A DNA stretch of 36,340 bases, taken from contig CAYVKE010000015.1 of the NCBI GenBank assembly GCA_964451935.1, positions 1 through 36,340 of the forward strand, given 5' to 3'. Position 1 is the first letter of the stretch; each line of letters begins with the position of its first letter. The notes beneath the pieces are model-generated. The model did not search any database, was not told the DNA's origin, and was given only the letters and a program-made list of their open reading frames with translations. The DNA is from CALFXN01 sp964451935. Lineage in GTDB: Bacteria > Synergistota > Synergistia > Synergistales > Aminobacteriaceae. This document shows, in pieces, positions 31,362 through 36,340 of the stretch. The translations under genes were made by a program, and so were the position numbers.

Positions 31362-32645
31362 CTACTGCATGACCATGTTCGGGATGAAGAGCACGAGCTG
31401 CGGGAAGAACAGGAGCAACAGCAGCGTGACGACTTCCGCGACGACGTACGGGGCGATCGAGCGGACCAGGTCGTCGAAACGGACGTTCGCTATGCCGCAG
31501 GTTACGTACAGCACCGTCCCGACGGGCGGGGTGATCAGCCCGATGCCGAGGTTGACGGACATGACCACGCCGAAGTAGACGGGATCGATCCCGACCGACT
31601 GCACGAGCGGCAGCAGGATCGGCGCGAGGATCAGCATCGCGGGCGTCAGGTCCATGACGAAGCCCACGAAGAACAGCAGGACGTTGGTCAGCAGCAGGAC
31701 GCCCATGCGGGAAGAGGTGATCGACCGCACGGTCTCGGCGAGTTCGAACGGGACGCGCGCGCGTGTCAGGAGCCATGCGGTTCCCATCGCCATGCCGCAC
31801 AGGAAGAGGACGATGCCCGTCGTTTTGGCCGTCGAGAGGAAGATTCCGGGGATATCCCGGAGGGAGACCTCCTTGTACACGAAGAGGCCGAGAAAGAGCG
31901 CGACGAACGCGGCCACGGCTCCGGCCTCCGTCGCGGTGAAGATTCCGCCGAGGATGCCGCCGACGATGATGACCGGAATGGAGAGCGCAAGCCCCGCCCC
32001 CTTGAACGTCTCCCAGACGCGTGCGCCGGAGAAGCATCTGTCGGCCCGGCGAGAGGCGATGTTCCGCTTCTTCGTGATGAAATAGGTCGTGATCATCAGC
32101 GAGATCCCGACGAGAATTCCGGGAATGATTCCCCCGAGGAAGATCTTCGCGATGGACGTGTTCGTGACGATCCCGAACAGGATGAACGGGATGCTCGGCG
32201 GGATGATGATCCCGATGACGGCGGCCGACGCCGTTATGGCTCCGGCGAGCGCCGGGGGATACCCCTGCCTGACCATCGGCGGCACGAGCAATCCGCCGAT
32301 CGCGGCGGCCTCGGCGACCGCAGAGCCGCAGATCCCGCCGAAGAACATGCTGCTCAGGATCGACACGTGCCCCAGTCCGCCCGTGATGTGCCCGACGAGC
32401 GAGTCCGCGAAGTCGACGAGGCGCTTCGCGATCCCGCCTCGGTTCATGACCTCGCCGACGAACATGAAGAACGGAATGGCGAGCAGCGGAAAGCTGTTCA
32501 TCCCCGAGATGATCTCGGCCGGAAGCACCATGAAGGGCAGGTCCATGACGACGAGCATCACGAGATTGGCGACGCCCAGACTGAAGACGATCGGGACGCC
32601 GATAACCGTGAAGCCGAAGAGCACCGAAAGAAAGATCCAGAGCAT
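31362..32645 (-). CDS. dctM: TRAP transporter large permease (DctM family), second system
   Basis: A 427-aa polytopic membrane protein. Family marks: GMNSFPLLAIPFFMFVGEVMN, SSMFFGGICGSAVAEAAAIG, AVIGIIIPPSIPFILFG, FTATEAGAVAAFVALFLG, and LGIGLITPPVGTVLYV. The length is standard. It forms the sodium-coupled channel with DctQ. Its ATG overlaps the dctQ stop by one base (TGATG), so the two are co-translated. A 182-base gap then leads to dctP. The substrate is inferred from the operon to be a 2-hydroxyacid. Confidence 0.95.
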   Translation of the reverse strand: MLWIFLSVLFGFTVIGVPIVFSLGVANLVMLVVMDLPFMVLPAEIISGMNSFPLLAIPFFMFVGEVMNRGGIAKRLVDFADSLVGHITGGLGHVSILSSMFFGGICGSAVAEAAAIGGLLVPPMVRQGYPPALAGAITASAAVIGIIIPPSIPFILFGIVTNTSIAKIFLGGIIPGILVGISLMITTYFITKKRNIASRRADRCFSGARVWETFKGAGLALSIPVIIVGGILGGIFTATEAGAVAAFVALFLGLFVYKEVSLRDIPGIFLSTAKTTGIVLFLCGMAMGTAWLLTRARVPFELAETVRSITSSRMGVLLLTNVLLFFVGFVMDLTPAMLILAPILLPLVQSVGIDPVYFGVVMSVNLGIGLITPPVGTVLYVTCGIANVRFDDLVRSIAPYVVAEVVTLLLLLFFPQLVLFIPNMVMQ

Positions 32646-33151
32646 CAGCCGTTCCCCCCCGTTCCTTCCGCCGGAAGATCCGGCCGGAAGAGCGCCGAAA
32701 GACGCCCGAAAATCTTGACGACATTCAAAACGACCATGAGCGCTCCCGTCGCCGGGACGATCATGTAGATCCATTTCATGGGGATGTAGAGCGCGGGGGA
32801 GAGATTCGTCGCGGACTCGGCGACGGTCCATCCGTAGATCGTGATGACCAGGAGGACTGCGCCGATGGAGATGTCGCCGAAAAGCCGAACGAGCGTCTGG
32901 AGCTTCGCGGGGCGGATGCGCTCGACGACGAAATCGAGCCCGAGGTGTTCGTCATAGGCGTACGCGTAGGCCGCCCCGAGGAACGAGATCCAGATGAAGA
33001 TGAATCGCGAAAGTTCGTCCGCCCAGCCCAGCGAGCTGTTCAGGCAGTATCGCGTGAAAACGGACGCCCCCACGACAAGGAACAGGACGATCGCCATAAC
33101 CGTCATGAGAAGGCGGTAGCCCCGTTCGGCGACGTGAAGAAGCCGGTTCAT
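32645..33151 (-). CDS. dctQ: TRAP transporter small permease (DctQ family), second system
   Basis: A 168-aa membrane protein with four hydrophobic segments. The DctQ hallmark LGWADELSRFIFIWISFLGA (W-x-E/D-E) is present, followed by YAYDEHLGLDFV. It pairs with the large permease that follows. The ATG at 33151 overlaps the stop of the LarA-like gene (ATGA), tying transporter synthesis to that of the racemase. This tight coupling of a permease to a catabolic enzyme is strong evidence that they handle the same compound. Confidence 0.93.
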   Translation of the reverse strand: MNRLLHVAERGYRLLMTVMAIVLFLVVGASVFTRYCLNSSLGWADELSRFIFIWISFLGAAYAYAYDEHLGLDFVVERIRPAKLQTLVRLFGDISIGAVLLVITIYGWTVAESATNLSPALYIPMKWIYMIVPATGALMVVLNVVKIFGRLSALFRPDLPAEGTGGNG

Positions 33152-34446
33152 CGGGCGTTCCCCCCTTCTGGCGGGATGTAGACGGGCAGGAGGTCGCCCC
33201 CGTTTTTGACGACGATCACGCGCGCGTCCGCTCCGTTGCGGGCGAACGCCATCGCGAGCGCCTCCGAAGGCGTTGCGGCGTAGTCCATGTGAAGCCGCTC
33301 CGTCGTCGCCCTGTCGATGCCCGGGCTGACGAGAATCCCCCGGCGCCCGTTGTCGAGCACGATCCGCCCGACGTGGGCGATGTGCGCGGCGAGTGTGAGA
33401 TCGTCGATCTTTTTGTCGCGCACGAGCGCGTCGATCTCGCGGAACGGAAGGTAGCCGATTTCCGAAAGTTCCGGGTGCCCGTTCGCGACGCCGTCGGGAC
33501 ACGGGGTGACGATGACGAGCGTGCCGCCCGGCGCGAGGGCCAGATCGGCGGAATAGATCCCCTTCGCGGCCTGCCAGAGTTCGCAGTCCGCCGGGTATGA
33601 GTCCGCGACGACGATGTCGGCGTACCGCCCGAACGGGACGCCGAAGATCTCGCGCGACGCGGCGCAGCCCGCCCGGTGCGCGTCGACCGGATCTCCGCAG
33701 ACGCACCGGTAGATCCGTTCGTCGCGGTCGAGGATCACGTTGACGATGAAGCGCAACCCCGCCGCCTTCGCCACGGAGTCCATCTCGCGCCGGACGGGGT
33801 TGTCGCGGGCGCCCATGATGTCCTTCCCGTCGTAGAGGGCGCTGATCCAGTGCGTCCGCCCCGTCGTGACGCCGCCGGAGACGCCGGGCTGTACGATCTT
33901 CGCGCCGCCCGAGAACCCAGCGACGCGGTGGGGCGTGATGTGCCCCAGGCCGATCACGAGGTCGGACGACAGCAGGACACGGTTGACCCAGACCTCCGTT
34001 CCGTGTTCCGTGTCGTCGAGGCGGACGAGGTCTTCGGGACGGTCCCATCGGTGCTCGACGACCCGGCATGCATCGAGGATCGCGCGTCCGACCTTGCGCT
34101 CGGTCTCCTCGCGCGTCATCGGGCGGTGGGTGCCGAGCGCGATCATGATCGTGACATCCTTGGGCGCGACGCCGCCCTGTTCGAGTTCTTCGAGCAGCAG
34201 CGGCAGGATCCTGTCCGCCGGCGTGTTTCTGGTGTTGTCGTCGATCAGGATGAGGACCGACCCCCCACGCGGCGCCATGTCGCGGAGCCGCGGCGTTCCG
34301 ATCGGGGACGACAGCGCCCGCCGGACTTCGGACGCATCGTCCTCTTCGGCTTGCGGGGCGACTTGGGGTTCAAGGATTGCGATCAGGTTGCCGTCCGGAA
34401 TGTCCACCCCTTCGATCCCGGGGTAGGGAAACTCGATGCGAGCCAC
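33148..34446 (-). CDS. LarA-family nickel-pincer 2-hydroxyacid racemase
   Basis: A 432-aa protein matching lactate racemase LarA throughout. The functional residues fall within a few positions of Lactobacillus plantarum LarA (R75, H108, H174, K184, H200, K298): R73 in DDNTRNTP, H107 in GTHRPM, H173 in GHITPH, K183 in FSGGAK (the lysine that holds the nickel-pincer cofactor), H199 in GRTHW, and K295 in QAAKG. LarA homologues invert or epimerise 2-hydroxyacids. The neighbouring dehydrogenase and TRAP transporter suggest a substrate other than, or as well as, lactate. The cofactor-making genes larB, larC and larE are not in the window. The start is GTG 34446, six bases after GGGAGGGG; the longer open frame upstream overlaps the dehydrogenase gene. 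40 bases separate the two. Confidence 0.9.
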   Translation of the reverse strand: MARIEFPYPGIEGVDIPDGNLIAILEPQVAPQAEEDDASEVRRALSSPIGTPRLRDMAPRGGSVLILIDDNTRNTPADRILPLLLEELEQGGVAPKDVTIMIALGTHRPMTREETERKVGRAILDACRVVEHRWDRPEDLVRLDDTEHGTEVWVNRVLLSSDLVIGLGHITPHRVAGFSGGAKIVQPGVSGGVTTGRTHWISALYDGKDIMGARDNPVRREMDSVAKAAGLRFIVNVILDRDERIYRCVCGDPVDAHRAGCAASREIFGVPFGRYADIVVADSYPADCELWQAAKGIYSADLALAPGGTLVIVTPCPDGVANGHPELSEIGYLPFREIDALVRDKKIDDLTLAAHIAHVGRIVLDNGRRGILVSPGIDRATTERLHMDYAATPSEALAMAFARNGADARVIVVKNGGDLLPVYIPPEGGNAR

Positions 34447-34486
34447 GCAATACCCCTCCCTTTCGGTTCGGGAAACGCTGCTTTCG

Positions 34487-35593
34487 CTAGATGTCCGTCT
34501 TCTCGCACCCGGTCGCGGGAAGCGTCCCGAGCCCGAGTTCCGAGGCGAACCCTTCGAGCATGGAGTACGTCGCATCGTCGAGTTCGACGCCGTCCTTGAG
34601 CGCCTTCGCCCTGCGGAGCGATTCCTTCTCGCCGTGCGTGTAGACCCGCCCGCCCTCCTCGCTCGGCGAGGAGGCGCGCAACGCGCGGAGAACGTCGCCG
34701 ACCCTGCGGCGGACATCCCGTTCGTCTCCGAAGAGGTCGAGCCGGAACGCGGAGAAGAAGTGTCCGACATTCGCGTCCTGCGTCTGGAAGACGTCCCGCG
34801 TCCACGGGCCGTGGGCGAGCGGACCGCAGAGCATGTCGACGAGCAGCGCGAGGCCGTACCCCTTGTGGCCGCTCATGATTTCGGTCGCGCCGCCGAGGAA
34901 GACGAGCCCTCCGTGCGTTCCGGTCGGATCGGCGAGGATCGACGTCGCCTCGGCGGGGTCCGTCACGGAGCCGCCGTTTTCGTCGACGAACCACCCCTCG
35001 GGCAGCGGTAGGCCGCGTCGCTTGTACACGCCGAGCTTTCCGCGCGGCGCGGTCGTCGTCGCCATATCCAGCAGGAAGGGCAGCTCCTCGTCGGAGGGCA
35101 GGCCGAACGCGATGGGGTTCGTTCCGAGCAGGCGCTCGCAGCCGAGCGTCGGGACGGCGCACCGGATCGTGTTCGTGAACGCGCTTCCGCCGAACCCCTC
35201 CTTCACTGCCATTTCAGCCCAGAGGCCGGCCATGCCGAAGTGGTTCGAATTTCGGACGGAGGCGTAGCACGTTCCGTGCTCCCGCGTCTTGTCGAGAACC
35301 CGGCCCATCGTGAACTCCGCGATGTGCGCCCCGACGCCGTAGTGTCCGTCGACGACGAGGGACACCGGTGTCTCGTGGACGATTTCCGGTTCGGCGTTCA
35401 CGTTCACGTGTCCCTGTTCCATCTCGTTCCGGTAGACCTTGATCCGGGTCACGCCGTGGGAGGAAACGCCCCTGGCGTCCGCCTCGGTCAGAACCCAGGC
35501 CGTGATCTTCGCCTTGTGCGCCGGGTAGCCGATCTTTTCGAGAATCTCCTGCGTTCGCGCGAGCAACCGTTCGTATTCCACTCTGTGGTACAT
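34487..35593 (-). CDS. LDH2-family (malate/L-sulfolactate/ureidoglycolate-type) NAD(P)-dependent dehydrogenase
   Basis: A 368-aa oxidoreductase of the LDH2/MDH2 fold, unrelated to classical lactate dehydrogenase. Conserved blocks are DARGVSSHGVTR (39-50), VRNSNHFGMAG (113-123, with catalytic H118), GCERLLGTNPIAFGLP, LLDMATTTAPRGKL and GHKGYGLALLVDMLCGPLAHG. Members oxidise 2-hydroxyacids (malate, L-sulfolactate, 2,3-diketogulonate reduction, ureidoglycolate). Together with the LarA-like racemase, it would allow both enantiomers of one substrate to be oxidised to a 2-oxoacid. GGAGGTGA, an ideal ribosome site, lies seven bases before the ATG; the longer frame upstream runs over the promoter and the divergent gene. 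It is the first gene of the operon. Confidence 0.9.
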   Translation of the reverse strand: MYHRVEYERLLARTQEILEKIGYPAHKAKITAWVLTEADARGVSSHGVTRIKVYRNEMEQGHVNVNAEPEIVHETPVSLVVDGHYGVGAHIAEFTMGRVLDKTREHGTCYASVRNSNHFGMAGLWAEMAVKEGFGGSAFTNTIRCAVPTLGCERLLGTNPIAFGLPSDEELPFLLDMATTTAPRGKLGVYKRRGLPLPEGWFVDENGGSVTDPAEATSILADPTGTHGGLVFLGGATEIMSGHKGYGLALLVDMLCGPLAHGPWTRDVFQTQDANVGHFFSAFRLDLFGDERDVRRRVGDVLRALRASSPSEEGGRVYTHGEKESLRRAKALKDGVELDDATYSMLEGFASELGLGTLPATGCEKTDI

Positions 35594-35621
35594 AATTCCG
35601 TCACCTCCGTATCGTAAACGT

Positions 35622-35630
35622 ATCCTACCA
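35622..35630 (-). promoter_or_regulatory. Extended -10 promoter for the dehydrogenase/racemase/TRAP operon
   Basis: TGG TAGGAT on the minus strand; predicted start near 35615, about 22 bases before the ATG at 35593. No good -35 box is seen, which an extended -10 or an activator could compensate for. Confidence 0.4.
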
Positions 35631-35699
35631 TAAAGGACCGGGAACTTCCCTGCTTCCGAACGACATGCGAACGGCCGGCGCATCTTGCGTAACGGAGAG

Positions 35700-35728
35700 A
35701 CGACAAACCCGGCGAAAAACGATACAAT
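35700..35728 (+). promoter_or_regulatory. Promoter for the OB-fold gene
   Basis: ACGACA (35700-35705), a 17-base spacer and TACAAT (35723-35728). The predicted leader is about 88 bases. Confidence 0.5.
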
Positions 35729-35822
35729 AGCGTCAAAGAATAGGGACCGCGGCGTCACAGGATAATCGGCGATCGGCCGAACGGAGTGCAGAAAGAACAC
35801 ACCGCGAGGAGTTGATGCGCAG

Positions 35823-36125
35823 ATGTTGACGGAGAACACCGTTACGGTGTCAGGCGCCCTCCACCTGATCCATGGGCAGATGATCCGGGAGAGCAAGTCG
35901 GGACGGTACGTGCATTTTTCGGTGCGCCAGGACACCCCGACGAACGACGGAGGCATACGGAAAGATTTCCTGCTTGTCCGTTCCTTCGACCCCGGAATCC
36001 AGGCCTGGATCCAGGAACAGGCGGAGGGCACGACGGTTCGCGTCACCGGAGCCGTGCGGTCATCTCTCGGAAGCGGAGAGATGTACATTCGGGCCGAGAA
36101 GGTCGAAGTTCTGAACGGTTCCTGA
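35823..36125 (+). CDS. Small single-stranded-DNA-binding-like OB-fold protein
   Basis: A 100-aa protein that looks like a bare OB fold of the SSB type: strand VTVSGALHLI, then GRYVHFSVRQDTP, DFLLVRSFDPGIQAWIQEQA, GTTVRVTGAV, and a last strand MYIRAEKVEVL. This order follows bacterial SSB, but the acidic C-terminal tail of SSB (used to recruit partners) is missing and the protein is only as long as PriB (about 104). It may be a PriB-like or regulatory OB protein; single-strand binding is inference. GAGGAG lies 11 bases before the ATG. It is transcribed alone, divergent from the dehydrogenase operon, and followed by a clear terminator. Confidence 0.75.
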   Translation: MLTENTVTVSGALHLIHGQMIRESKSGRYVHFSVRQDTPTNDGGIRKDFLLVRSFDPGIQAWIQEQAEGTTVRVTGAVRSSLGSGEMYIRAEKVEVLNGS

Positions 36126-36211
36126 GTTCGCAAGAACGGAAGGCATTTGAGGCGCCCGGCGGTTTGTCCGGATTTCGGCGCGCCGCGCCGAAGCAAATGT
36201 TGCGTGTTTTC

Positions 36212-36240
36212 CCGATCGGATCCGTTCGGTCGGATTTTTT
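36212..36240 (+). terminator. Rho-independent terminator after the OB-fold gene
   Basis: CCGATCGGA (36212-36220) pairs with TTCGGTCGG (36225-36233) over nine positions with two G-U pairs and a TCCG loop, followed by ATTTTTT. The 86 bases between the OB-fold stop and this stem contain no gene. Confidence 0.8.
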
Positions 36241-36263
36241 GAAACGATCCATGGAAGACGTCG

Positions 36264-36315
36264 AAAGCGAAAGACAGGCGACAAGCGGGATGTTGTGGCG
36301 TCGGTCGCTTTTTGT
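36264..36315 (+). promoter_or_regulatory. Possible leader hairpin with U run before the next gene
   Basis: AAAGCGA (36264-36270) pairs with TCGCTTT (36305-36311), which extends into TTTGTG; an inner ACAA/TTGT stem fits in the loop. It lies just before the ribosome site of the next gene and could act as an attenuator, but the long loop makes this weak. Confidence 0.3.
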
Positions 36316-36324
36316 GTCTCGAAT

Positions 36325-36330
36325 AAGGAG
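36325..36330 (+). promoter_or_regulatory. Ribosome binding site of a gene starting beyond the window
   Basis: AAGGAG followed by ten bases to the window's end. The start codon of a rightward gene is expected at or just after position 36341; nothing of the coding sequence is visible. Confidence 0.6.
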
Positions 36331-36340
36331 TGACCGTACA

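Noticed and set aside
1..36340. tRNA, rRNA, CRISPR arrays, insertion sequences, phage genes, riboswitches
   Set aside because: None seen on either strand by eye: no repeat-spacer arrays, transposase motifs or long structured leaders. Small RNAs without hallmark motifs cannot be excluded.

Overview
This 36.3 kb stretch of GC-rich DNA (mostly G or C at third codon positions) is densely packed bacterial chromosome with strong purine-rich ribosome binding sites and many start/stop overlaps. No gap without a gene exceeds about 280 bases. Two complete TRAP transporters, several peptide and N-acyl amino acid hydrolases, and a degenerate aldehyde:ferredoxin-oxidoreductase-like protein suggest an anaerobic, amino-acid or organic-acid using bacterium. 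Synergistota is my best guess, but this is inference from gene content; there is no rRNA or tRNA here to settle it.

Layout. (1) 64-9349, leftward: FAD-dependent oxidoreductase, DUF2298-type polytopic membrane protein, cytoplasmic hybrid histidine kinase and CitB/DcuR-like response regulator, joined by ATGA overlaps or a 1-base gap. Then follow a chemoreceptor and a PAS-PAS-HD-GYP protein. (2) 9631-12545, rightward and divergent: galE-like epimerase, GtrB/DPM1-like polyprenyl-phosphate glycosyltransferase, and a miniature AOR homologue without iron-sulfur ligands. With the oxidoreductase and DUF2298 protein this looks like an envelope-glycan locus physically coupled to a phosphorelay. (3) 12611-15903, leftward: frameshifted beta-lactamase-family serine hydrolase, SecB-like protein, M20 carbamoylase-type amidohydrolase. 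(4) 16049-20639: LpxH-like phosphoesterase, alpha/beta hydrolase, AbgA-like M20 amidohydrolase, unknown membrane protein, DUF486 protein. (5) 20915-28899, rightward: zinc alcohol dehydrogenase, TRAP transporter PQM, SDR, mannonate dehydratase UxuA, then an S9 peptidase. The first six fit import and oxidation of a hexonate/hexuronate such as L-gulonate or D-mannonate, leading to 2-keto-3-deoxygluconate. (6) 28978-30103: two divergent GNAT acetyltransferases. (7) 30181-35593, leftward: LDH2-family 2-hydroxyacid dehydrogenase, LarA-family nickel racemase, TRAP QM and P. This is a self-contained predicted route for both enantiomers of a 2-hydroxyacid. (8) 35823-36125: small OB-fold SSB-like protein, a terminator, and the leader of a gene that begins just beyond the window.

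The most unusual items are the miniature AOR-like protein, the input-less hybrid kinase coupled to a glycan membrane protein, the LarA/LDH2/TRAP operon, the SecB-like protein in a hydrolase operon, and paired inverted repeats in the divergent promoter region near 18000. No insertion sequences, CRISPR arrays, tRNAs or rRNAs were seen. All functional calls rest on reading motifs by eye; no database search was run.
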